Of a stretch of 6,351 bases of DNA, positions 1-6,181 are shown in pieces. Each line of letters begins with the position of its first letter. Position 1 is the first letter of the stretch. The translations under genes and the position numbers were made by a program. The notes beneath the pieces were generated by a model. The model saw only the letters and a program-made list of their open reading frames with translations, made no database searches and was not told where the DNA came from. The stretch is from Marinilabiliaceae bacterium UBA5213 (GTDB lineage: Bacteria; Bacteroidota; Bacteroidia; Bacteroidales; Marinilabiliaceae), in assembly GCA_002412555.1 (NCBI GenBank), contig DHVH01000004.1, positions 1 through 6,351 of the forward strand. The letters run 5' to 3'.

Positions 1-3000
1 CCAGCTCGTTGGTATTTTCGACCGAACGGAGATTCAAATTTTGTAGATACGTTTTTTGTGTCAGCAGGAGGCGTAGGCGTTGGTACGGAGAACCCATCCG
101 AACGCCTACACGTTGCAGGTAATGCCATTTTTGAGGGTAATATAAGAGTATCAAATAGCTTAACAACAGTACCAACATCTTTGATTCGTGCTCAAAATAG
201 CGGGAACACAGGTAGTGCTTTAAATTATGCAACGTTGTTGGTACACGGTGCTACAAAAACAGATGATAATCAACCTTGGCAACAAGTCAATATTGCAAAT
301 TCTTATGTAGGTGCAGCCGCAATAGCGATAAAAAACACAGGAAATTATAATCATTCATTACATTTTCTTACAAGTGCTGGTATTACCTCAAATGGTGAGC
401 AACAGCTAAATTCTGTATTCGAGATTACAAGTGCAGGTAACCTCACCGCCTCCAGCTCCGGCACCTTTGGAAGTAGTGTTATTGCTGCAAGATTTGTAGG
501 TATTAATGACACTAACAACGACGCAGTTAATGCAGGGCAAGCCAAATTTGATGGATTCGGGGTTTTAGCTAATAGGACTACGGCATATTTCTCAAACGGT
601 GGTGATAATATTAGTTTTCATACTAACGCAAATGTACATTTTGCAGGAAATAGGCCTTTGCGGTTAAATGGTGCAGATTCACAATTCGGGGGAAGTTTAC
701 ATTCAGATGTTTTTTATAACGGTTTTAGTGGCAGTGGTTGGAAGCTTGAAAGTGGTACAGAAACTCACTTAACAGTTGATCGCCTAACAGTTCGTGGCCG
801 TATGGACATATACGAGCTTATAGTTAATCAGATCAGAGGCACCAACGGTGCACTATGGGTATCAGATAGCGCAAAAATAGCAAGTGTAAGCGGCGCAAGG
901 TTGACAATTGATACAGGCGGTGATACTTCATTTGTTCCCTTTGTCGTGAATGACCTTTTAAGGTGCCAGAAATGGAACGGAAGCAATGTGAAATACTATG
1001 TCGTACGTGTTACTGCAGTTGGTAGTAACTATGTCGATGTTACCCTTGTGGCTGGTAGTTCCCCACGTGAGGCAGGAGACCACCTTATCCGAATGGGAAA
1101 CACGACCGTTGTGGATAGACAAGGAGCCTTATATCTCACATCAAGTGATAATAACGCTCCTTACCTTGATATACTTGATGGAGTTACATCAGCCAGTTTT
1201 GCAGGAAAGATAAAAGTACGCCTTGGGCGCTTGAATGGTATTAGCAACCTTACTGGGTATGGCTTATATGGGGAGAACGTATTCCTTACAAACTCTATCC
1301 TGGTTGGTGACTTGACCAAAACTGGGAACTACCTTGAATATGTAAATGGTGTCCTGAATGTAAATGGTGCCATTACTGCAACTTCTGGAAATATTGGAGG
1401 ATCTCATATAGGAAGTGATGGTATTGGCCATGTGCTTAATGGTAATAGCTTCATCGGTATGTTTACCAATCCCGATGCTAGTGCAATAGTTGCTGGTGGT
1501 CAATCTTATATGCGCCGTGGATTTGGGTTATATAATTATGATACAGCAATACCAACAACAAATGGAGTTAAGTTAATTCGTATTGGCGCTCTTACAAACG
1601 AAAATAATAGCGGTACTTTTCCTTCTACACCTAATTATGGTATTCAGATAGGAACAGGTAAAGGGGGTGCCTACAGAGATATCTTTCGTGCTGATTCCAC
1701 AAGGGCATTCATCGCCGGTGTAAACTTCGATGCTGACAAGATGTACACCTCTGGTTGGACACTACACAAGGACGGCTCTGGGAGTTTCGCGAATGAGAAA
1801 ATAAAATGGAATACAGCTGGTGTATTGCAAGTGGATGGAAGTGTTGTCACCGGGGTGATTCAGTCAAGCAATTATTCAGAAGTAAATAATACAGGTTCAA
1901 AGTTTGACTTGGAAAGTGGTGAGATAAGCTTTGCTAATATCATCAGGATAACTACCAACAATTCAAATCAAGCAAATAACAACATCCAAATAATGGATGG
2001 TTCACGTGTAGGGACTAAACTTGGTAATTTTGCTTTGTCTGGAACCACTGCTTCCGGAGGATTAATAGAAGGATCTGTCACAGGCTCTACAATACTATAT
2101 ACAGTTGACCCATTTATACTAAGTGGAACTCGTTATATAACATCATCCAGAGCATTAACAACTACAGCATCTAATGCAACGAGTGCATTGTCAGCAGGAA
2201 TGAGTTATAGTTTTGGATTGAAATTAGGTTTGATTTTCAGTGTTGGAAACATGGTTTCCTCTTCTATATTAGAAGGCGGTATAAGGCCTCAAGATGGCTT
2301 TAATGGGACTATTCTTGTAACAGCAGATATTCTTAATGCTTCTACTGGAGCGGTCATACAATCATTTCTTACTCCTGTGTCTGCACATGCACTTACTTCT
2401 GTAACACTAAATGGTTCTTTTACTAACCCAGGGACTAATGCTGTAAGGATTAGGATAACAGTAAGCACGGGGCAAATGGGTGTGAGATTCATTGAAACTA
2501 TAATGGATTCAACTCCTAATTTAATTAGAGAATATAATGTAAATCTAACGATGAATGGTACAGGTTCTTATGTATACATTACAGGAACCTCTGCTATTAC
2601 AGAGATTTCTACACAAGGATTTCAGAGTATTTGGGGTAATGATAAATATTTCCGTATATCCGATAAGCCCGGAGAACCAGCTTTTATTCAGAGTGCTGGG
2701 CATTGGAAGCATACAGGCAGATTTGAAAGCCATGTAATGAGACCTACAACGGATAAATCTGTAACGGGTAATTATACAATAACAGCTACCGACATAGCAA
2801 ATTTTCAAGTATTTCAATTTTACTCAACATCACAAACAAGTATAATTACGTTGCCGAATTTAAGTAATATGGGTCTTGCTTTTGGTGGAAATGCACAAAA
2901 TGCCAAAGGCTTAGAGGTTATAATAATCAATAAAAGAAACTCAACTCACCCTATAGCTCCAATAGGGTTTTATCATTGGAATGGAGGGTTAGCTAATACA

Positions 3001-3090
3001 GGAGGGTCCGACCTTGCAATGGGTGCAGGTGATGTAGTTAAATTTATTTGGTTGGGTGATGTATGGCAAATAACATCAAGAAGTCAATAA
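1..3090 (+). CDS. phage tail fibre / tail-tip protein, 5'-partial
   Basis: This is the 3' part (1029 codons plus stop) of a large tail fibre, expected on the virion tail and likely to contact the host surface. The frame is open to base 1, so the GTG at 58 is an internal Val and not the start. Residue numbers here count from base 1. Residues about 21-40 carry the trimeric-fibre motif GVGVGT..PSERLHV.GN. Residues 255-470 form a conserved-looking core: RMDIYELIVNQIRGTNGALW, then a beta-rich stretch, VRLGRLNGISN, GYGLYGENVFLTN and ITATSGNIGG. At 584-603 is a GWTLHKDGSGSF segment of the type that recurs in phage fibres. From about 913 the tip domain runs DKSVTGNYTITATD, SIITLPN, EVIIINK and WLGDVWQITS, ending in SQ. 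There is no signal peptide, membrane segment or S74 autocleavage domain. Fibre identity is strong; the receptor is unknown. Confidence 0.85.
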   Translation, partial: PARWYFRPNGDSNFVDTFFVSAGGVGVGTENPSERLHVAGNAIFEGNIRVSNSLTTVPTSLIRAQNSGNTGSALNYATLLVHGATKTDDNQPWQQVNIANSYVGAAAIAIKNTGNYNHSLHFLTSAGITSNGEQQLNSVFEITSAGNLTASSSGTFGSSVIAARFVGINDTNNDAVNAGQAKFDGFGVLANRTTAYFSNGGDNISFHTNANVHFAGNRPLRLNGADSQFGGSLHSDVFYNGFSGSGWKLESGTETHLTVDRLTVRGRMDIYELIVNQIRGTNGALWVSDSAKIASVSGARLTIDTGGDTSFVPFVVNDLLRCQKWNGSNVKYYVVRVTAVGSNYVDVTLVAGSSPREAGDHLIRMGNTTVVDRQGALYLTSSDNNAPYLDILDGVTSASFAGKIKVRLGRLNGISNLTGYGLYGENVFLTNSILVGDLTKTGNYLEYVNGVLNVNGAITATSGNIGGSHIGSDGIGHVLNGNSFIGMFTNPDASAIVAGGQSYMRRGFGLYNYDTAIPTTNGVKLIRIGALTNENNSGTFPSTPNYGIQIGTGKGGAYRDIFRADSTRAFIAGVNFDADKMYTSGWTLHKDGSGSFANEKIKWNTAGVLQVDGSVVTGVIQSSNYSEVNNTGSKFDLESGEISFANIIRITTNNSNQANNNIQIMDGSRVGTKLGNFALSGTTASGGLIEGSVTGSTILYTVDPFILSGTRYITSSRALTTTASNATSALSAGMSYSFGLKLGLIFSVGNMVSSSILEGGIRPQDGFNGTILVTADILNASTGAVIQSFLTPVSAHALTSVTLNGSFTNPGTNAVRIRITVSTGQMGVRFIETIMDSTPNLIREYNVNLTMNGTGSYVYITGTSAITEISTQGFQSIWGNDKYFRISDKPGEPAFIQSAGHWKHTGRFESHVMRPTTDKSVTGNYTITATDIANFQVFQFYSTSQTSIITLPNLSNMGLAFGGNAQNAKGLEVIIINKRNSTHPIAPIGFYHWNGGLANTGGSDLAMGAGDVVKFIWLGDVWQITSRSQ
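778..1401 (+). other. GC-rich conserved core module of the tail fibre
   Basis: Within the fibre gene, hand counts of 60-base lines give 50% GC at 841-900, 53% at 1021-1080 and 47% at 1081-1140. Flanking lines give 33% (301-360), 33% (601-660), 35% (2101-2160) and 25% (2521-2580). The encoded stretch holds ELIVNQIRGTNG, LGRLNGISN, GYGLYGENVFL and TATSGNIGG. I recall segments of this type in many Bacteroidota phage tail proteins, but could not search. The contrast suggests a shared shaft module flanked by exchanged sequence. Confidence 0.55.
2737..3087 (+). other. C-terminal tip (beta-type) domain of the tail fibre
   Basis: The last roughly 115 residues follow a pattern common at the ends of Bacteroidota phage and surface fibre proteins. 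The order is a TGNYTITATD entry strand, a SIITLPN strand, a VIIINK strand, a loop rich in Gly, Asn and His, and a closing VVKFIWLGDVWQIT strand. This is the expected place for receptor contact. Family resemblance is from memory of such domains; the receptor-binding role is inferred from position. Confidence 0.5.
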
Positions 3091-3114
3091 TGTTTCACTT
3101 TTAAAATCAATACT

Positions 3115-3291
3115 ATGAAAGATTTAAAACCATGGCCAGAAGAAAGAGAAATTATCGAAGGTGGCTCTTCGAATGGTAAATCAAATGGTACAGGCAAGCC
3201 TTACAGCAAGTCTAAATCGCTAAACAGCCCGCTTTGGATATTCCTTGGTCTTGTTGCAGTATTAATAATTTCAATTCTTATATCATTATGA
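3115..3291 (+). CDS. 58-residue tail-anchored membrane protein of unknown function
   Basis: This small gene starts at ATG 3115, 24 bases after the fibre stop, and ends in TGA at 3289-3291. Residues 1-15 are charged (MKDLKPWPEEREIIEGG). Residues 16-38 are a flexible Gly/Ser/Asn/Lys-rich linker. Residues 39-58 are one strongly hydrophobic segment reaching the very C-terminus, so it should be a tail-anchored inner-membrane protein with most of its length in the cytoplasm. Its stop overlaps the next start as ATGA, which supports real, coupled translation. I recognise no family. Position between fibre and holin-like gene suggests a lysis accessory or membrane regulator, but that is context only. 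Confidence 0.7.
   Translation: MKDLKPWPEEREIIEGGSSNGKSNGTGKPYSKSKSLNSPLWIFLGLVAVLIISILISL
3288..3291 (+). promoter_or_regulatory. ATGA stop-start overlap, translational coupling
   Basis: The TGA of the 58-residue membrane protein overlaps the ATG of the next gene by four bases. This decides the start of the downstream gene: a longer reading from TTG 3234 would run out of frame through the membrane-segment codons and give an unlikely N-terminus. Terminating ribosomes could re-initiate here, which matters because no Shine-Dalgarno sequence is visible. Confidence 0.7.
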
Positions 3292-3791
3292 AAAACGCAA
3301 CACTCTACATCTTAAAAGAAGTAATTGCAAAAATCAAAGAAAAAGGCAGCAACAAGTTTAAATTGCCCCTCATCCTCAACGAAATGAGTATCGACGAACG
3401 TATAAAGGTTTTGGAAGCGCTGCGAGAACCATCAAAGCAATACGATGAGTTTATGAAAGAGAGCAGGGAGCTGGTATCTAATCACTGTGAGAAGGACGAG
3501 CAAGGCCAGATTATGCTCTACTCTTTGGAGGGAGGAAAAGGAGAGCGACGTTTCGACCGTGGATATCCAAACATTGTTACGGATATAGAGGTATTCGAGA
3601 ATAGTTCAGCCAATCTTGAACTTAAATACAAGGGGGCATTAGAAAAAGAGAAGAAGAAACAGAAAGATTTCGAGAATACCTTGCAAGAGGATTGCGATCT
3701 CGTTTTGAAAACTATCAATTTCGAGGACGTGCCAGAAATTCCTTACGACTATTTGAAGTTGCTTTTTGAAACCGGTATGATACAAGAATAA
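3288..3791 (+). CDS. phage protein of unknown function, DUF1617-like layout
   Basis: The product is 167 residues from ATG 3288 (MKNATLYILK). It is soluble, highly charged and mostly helical. The pattern is an N-terminal helix followed by KLPLILN (about 25-31), a helix with EALREPSKQYDEFMKES (43-59), a KDEQGQ turn (69-74), a Lys/Glu-rich helix (112-133), and a closing NFEDVPEIPYDYLKLLFETG segment before MIQE. The order resembles the small DUF1617-type proteins that sit between tail and lysis genes in Firmicutes phages: short helices, a KDE.G turn, then a C-terminal acidic/hydrophobic helix ending in gMI. This is resemblance of layout only. No enzyme motif or membrane segment is seen. It is followed one base later by the DUF5675-type gene. 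Function is unknown; a tail-assembly or virion accessory role is possible. Confidence 0.7.
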   Translation: MKNATLYILKEVIAKIKEKGSNKFKLPLILNEMSIDERIKVLEALREPSKQYDEFMKESRELVSNHCEKDEQGQIMLYSLEGGKGERRFDRGYPNIVTDIEVFENSSANLELKYKGALEKEKKKQKDFENTLQEDCDLVLKTINFEDVPEIPYDYLKLLFETGMIQE

Positions 3792-3792
3792 T

Positions 3793-4209
3793 ATGAAACT
3801 AGCATACTTAACTCACACCGACCAGAGCGACCATGGCACATTTGGTGTTCTGGCTTGCCCTGCGGTGGGGTTCTCATGCTTTACTCTTGAATTACCCTGG
3901 CGTGAAAACCAAGTAAGGATCAGCCGCATCCCGGATGGTGAATACATCGTCCGGGTTCGGAAGTCACCAAGATTTGGGATTGTCTTTCACTTGACCGATG
4001 TGAAGGGCAGAACCTACATCTTAATTCACTCCTTGAATTTTGCCGGTGATGTTTTTAAGGGTTGGAAAACACACAGTGAGGGCTGCATTGGATTTGGAAA
4101 ATCAAGGGGATGGATAGGTGATCAAAGAGCCATTCTAAATAGCCGACTAGCGGTAACAGAGTTTCAGCGAAAAATGAAAAATGAAACATTTAAATTAATA
4201 ATACGATGA
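3793..4209 (+). CDS. DUF5675-type protein, possible phage wall-active protein
   Basis: The product is 138 residues from ATG 3793, one base after the preceding stop. It fits the DUF5675 family, small proteins common in Bacteroidota and phages and of unknown biochemistry. Visible family marks are IPDGEY (46-51), SPRFG (58-62), V.GRTYILIH (70-79) with His79, Asn82 and Asp86, and SEGCIGFG (95-102) with Cys98. The His79-x15-SEGC order recalls the active site of YkuD L,D-transpeptidases (H...[ST]HGC), but the second His is replaced by Glu and the fold is unproven. There is no signal peptide, so export would need the adjacent holin-like protein. Its stop overlaps that gene's ATG by four bases. A wall-modifying or lysis role is inferred from neighbours; the family call is firm, the function is not. 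Confidence 0.75.
   Translation: MKLAYLTHTDQSDHGTFGVLACPAVGFSCFTLELPWRENQVRISRIPDGEYIVRVRKSPRFGIVFHLTDVKGRTYILIHSLNFAGDVFKGWKTHSEGCIGFGKSRGWIGDQRAILNSRLAVTEFQRKMKNETFKLIIR
4206..4209 (+). promoter_or_regulatory. ATGA stop-start overlap before the holin-like gene
   Basis: The TGA of the DUF5675-type gene overlaps the ATG of the holin-like gene by four bases. The overlap supports this start and implies the two products are made in coupled amounts, consistent with joint action. Confidence 0.7.
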
Positions 4210-4799
4210 TTGGAGAAGCAGCACTCGGCGTGTTGACCGGATTAGTCGGCACAGTCGCAACAAGTTGGCTCAACATGAGAAGCCAGCGTGAGAAAAACAG
4301 TCACGAGGTCCAAATGGTGAAAGTTCAGACAGAGGCGATGATCGCCGAGTCTAATGCGAACATCCGTGTTACGGAGACGCAGGTAGCCGGGGATATCGAA
4401 AGGATGGAGGTTGAGGCATATTCCCAAAGTATCAAAGAGGGAAATAAGCAAGCTCTTTCCAACAAGGTCTTAGAGCGGTTATTCCAATCACCATACACCA
4501 TGCTTTTTGGGGTGATTTTAGCATTTCTGCTGGGGTTCGTTGACTTCTTAAAACACCTGATGCGTCCAGGTTTGACTGCCTACCTTGTATTCGTATCTAC
4601 TTGGCTTACCTGGGAGGCAACGAAAATTATTCAAGCAAAGCAGGAGATATTGAGCGCTACAATGGCAACGGAAATATTCACCGACATGGTGAATGTTATC
4701 TTTTACTTAACCGTAAGTGTAGTTACCTGGTGGTTCGGCGATCGCAGAGTTGCTAAGTTCCTTTACCGATTAGATGACGGAAATAGCCGCAGTAACTAA
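4206..4799 (+). CDS. holin-like multi-pass membrane protein
   Basis: The product is 197 residues. Residues 4-22 are a Gly/Ala-rich hydrophobic segment (ALGVLTGLVGTVATSWL). Residues 24-90 are a charged, Glu/Gln-rich helical stretch likely to form a coiled coil. Three membrane segments follow at about 97-115, 121-140 and 158-177. Two signatures fit a phage holin-like family of the three-TM (GTA-type) kind that I recognise: LMRPGLTAYLVFVSTWL (118-134), where Arg-Pro starts the second segment, and YLTVSVVTWWFGDRR (167-181), where the last segment ends in WWFGDR. The expected role is to assemble in the inner membrane late in infection and permeabilise it, so lysis proteins can reach the wall. The upstream gene overlaps it; a coiled-coil membrane protein follows 18 bases later. 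Holin activity is inferred from family and place. Confidence 0.75.
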   Translation: MIGEAALGVLTGLVGTVATSWLNMRSQREKNSHEVQMVKVQTEAMIAESNANIRVTETQVAGDIERMEVEAYSQSIKEGNKQALSNKVLERLFQSPYTMLFGVILAFLLGFVDFLKHLMRPGLTAYLVFVSTWLTWEATKIIQAKQEILSATMATEIFTDMVNVIFYLTVSVVTWWFGDRRVAKFLYRLDDGNSRSN

Positions 4800-4817
4800 T
4801 TTTCATACACAATTATC

Positions 4818-5159
4818 ATGGATCCATTTACCGAGAAATTAATATCCTGGGTACTTATAATATTTTTTGGGGGCTTTCTGATTTACTCAATTCAAGACTT
4901 CGTTAAGCGCACAAAGGAATTAACGCCTTTATTTCAAGAGTTAAAAATGGCAGTTGTAGAGCTCCGATCCTCAATTACAAATCAGAATGAAAGAGCTATT
5001 GAACGAGAGAGGACTGTAAACGCCCATTTAGAAAAACATGACAAATACCTAAAGTCATTGTTTGAAAAAGTAAACACTCATGACACACAAATCCAGCTTA
5101 TCCACAAGGACCTGGAGCTGCGTCTTGAAAAAAAAGATGACAATGGAAATAAGCCTTAA
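4818..5159 (+). CDS. single-TM coiled-coil protein, possible lysis accessory
   Basis: The product is 113 residues from ATG 4818. Residues 8-26 form one membrane segment (LISWVLIIFFGGFLIYSI). Residues 28-105 are a long charged helix with regular hydrophobic spacing, a probable coiled coil, and the tail (DDNGNKP) is polar. One N-terminal membrane anchor plus a coiled coil, next to a holin-like gene, is the plan of an inner-membrane spanin (Rz-like). Against that, the positive charges (KRTK) lie just after the membrane segment, and the positive-inside rule would then place the coiled coil in the cytoplasm. No outer-membrane lipoprotein partner is visible. It could instead be a holin partner or antiholin. 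No specific family is recognised. The 3' end overlaps the next gene. Confidence 0.7.
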   Translation: MDPFTEKLISWVLIIFFGGFLIYSIQDFVKRTKELTPLFQELKMAVVELRSSITNQNERAIERERTVNAHLEKHDKYLKSLFEKVNTHDTQIQLIHKDLELRLEKKDDNGNKP

Positions 5160-5586
5160 TTTAATCAAATCAGAAATTCTCGCACACGCTTCTCGCGATG
5201 TTGCTGTGAGGGTTCAGTTGTTAGCAGAGAAGGCTTCTGACTTCGAGCTGCTGACAATTACTCCAGACGATCAGACATGGGTAAATGAAAGGATTGCCAA
5301 TGCTGCAAAACAGCTGTACCCGGATTTACACCCATACGCTACGGCTGCGGTATATGAGGGCCTAAACGTTCAATTTACACTCACCCTTGTTGAGAACTTC
5401 AATGCCATTCAGGAGCACACTTTGAAGGCAGCTATCTTTGAGATTATATCAAAAAAGGTAGTGGCTGAATGGTTCCAGGAGAAAGCCCAGGCGGATCTGC
5501 ATAAGGAACTACTCAAAGAAGTGGGCGGGTATGTGGAGCAAGTCAAAGGGATACTATTCCAATGGCAAGTGTCCCGAACTTTGACA
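5143..5586 (+). repeat. first copy of an internal domain duplication (protein level)
   Basis: Residues 1-148 contain, in order, DD, DLHPY, VENFN, an amphipathic helix with a WF pair (110-111) and VKGILFQWQVSRTL. The same order and spacing recur in the second copy. DNA identity between copies is not evident, so any duplication is old. Found by eye; a profile comparison was not possible. Confidence 0.45.
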
Positions 5587-6168
5587 GCTCCACTGGTTGA
5601 AGAGGCCATACCTGTATTGGAGAATGATAGGAACTACAATTTTCTGGTAATAGGGATCCCACACGCGGTGATTCTCACCCAGGTGATGGAAGATGTTAAC
5701 GCGACACTCAAAGCCAGGCTCCCAGGAACTACGGAATATGAGAAATACAAGATTAGCGATGTGCATACTCCAGTGTTACGGAGATCTACCAGGAGGGGTG
5801 TAAGTACTATCGCCGATCGTAGCCAGGCCTATGCCATAATGTGGAAGGATGATGCAGTCAAGCAGGATGTTCATGAGGTAATCAGTCAGTTGAAAGGAAT
5901 TGACAATACGAATACGGACATAGAACCCTATCACATGATCGTATTCCGGATGCCTGAGAATTTCAACCGGCAATCTATTCGGAACATCTCCGAGTCAATC
6001 AAAAGTTCTCTTGTAAGCAAATCAATGGGGCAGTATTTTGTAGAAGTGGGGTTGACGGAGATATCACAATTCTACCTACTGCAGGAGCAGAATGATTTAA
6101 AGGATATCATGTCACTTCTTCACCGCAGGACCAAGCCATTAAGGCGAAAAGGAAATTTTTTCAACTAA
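5143..6168 (+). CDS. phage protein of unknown function with two related domains
   Basis: The product is 341 residues from ATG 5143 (MEISLNLIKSEIL). An ATG two codons earlier (5137) is also possible, and the frame is open back to 5080, where it encodes an unlikely basic peptide in the overlap. The start overlaps the upstream gene by 17 bases. The protein is soluble with alternating helices and strands and no membrane segment. Two copies of one domain can be aligned by eye: DD (42-43), DLHPY (61-65), VENFN (83-87) and a closing VKGILF helix (134-139), against DD (236-237), DIEPY (259-263), PENFN (271-275) and DIMSLL (321-326). The C-terminus is basic (LLHRRTKPLRRKGNFFN). It resembles proteins of Bacteroidota prophages, possibly the DUF6712 group, but that label is from memory. 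A head-tail or neck role is conceivable; no enzyme motif is seen. Confidence 0.7.
   Translation: MEISLNLIKSEILAHASRDVAVRVQLLAEKASDFELLTITPDDQTWVNERIANAAKQLYPDLHPYATAAVYEGLNVQFTLTLVENFNAIQEHTLKAAIFEIISKKVVAEWFQEKAQADLHKELLKEVGGYVEQVKGILFQWQVSRTLTAPLVEEAIPVLENDRNYNFLVIGIPHAVILTQVMEDVNATLKARLPGTTEYEKYKISDVHTPVLRRSTRRGVSTIADRSQAYAIMWKDDAVKQDVHEVISQLKGIDNTNTDIEPYHMIVFRMPENFNRQSIRNISESIKSSLVSKSMGQYFVEVGLTEISQFYLLQEQNDLKDIMSLLHRRTKPLRRKGNFFN
5641..6165 (+). repeat. second copy of an internal domain duplication (protein level)
   Basis: Residues 167-341 repeat the marks DD, DIEPY, PENFN, an amphipathic helix (QYFVEVGL) and DIMSLLHRRTKPLRR. ENFN to the closing helix is 49 residues here and 50 in the first copy. 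The copies are joined by a linker at about 149-166. This copy carries an extra insertion with RRSTRRG (213-219) that the first lacks. Confidence 0.45.
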
Positions 6169-6181
6169 TACATACAACAAA

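Noticed and set aside
58..60. GTG at 58 as the start of the tail fibre
   Set aside because: The frame is open to base 1 with plausible fibre sequence (WYFRPNGDSNFVDTFFV), so the gene begins outside the window.
1264..1503. Reverse-strand open frame inside the tail fibre
   Set aside because: Its product is Thr/Ser/Ile-rich with no domain, lies wholly inside a strong coding frame and has no start context. The same applies to the other antisense frames at 351-545, 2289-2492, 2545-2817, 3518-3718, 4242-4451 and 5409-5973.
2555..2737. Second forward frame inside the tail fibre (also 998-1213)
   Set aside because: Short, out of frame with the fibre and without recognisable features; shadow frames.
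2700..3090. Variable region of a diversity-generating retroelement at the fibre C-terminus
   Set aside because: No template repeat, reverse transcriptase or C-type lectin-like ending is visible in the window. It cannot be excluded from flanking sequence but is not supported here.
2700..3090. Intramolecular chaperone (peptidase S74) at the fibre end
   Set aside because: The typical catalytic Ser and the DRRLKENI-type motif are absent.
3091..3114. Terminator or promoter between the fibre gene and the small membrane gene
   Set aside because: The 24 bases contain no stem-loop with a T run, and no Bacteroidota-type TTTG / TAnnTTTG pair at proper spacing.
3234..3287. TTG at 3234 as the start of the 167-residue protein
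   Set aside because: It would place a Cys/Ser-rich peptide, read out of frame from the membrane-segment codons, at the N-terminus. ATG 3288 with an ATGA overlap is better.
5080..5142. ATG at 5080 as the start of the two-domain protein
   Set aside because: The added residues (MTHKSSLSTRTW...) are an off-frame reading of the coiled-coil gene. ATG 5143 or 5137 gives a normal N-terminus and a short overlap.
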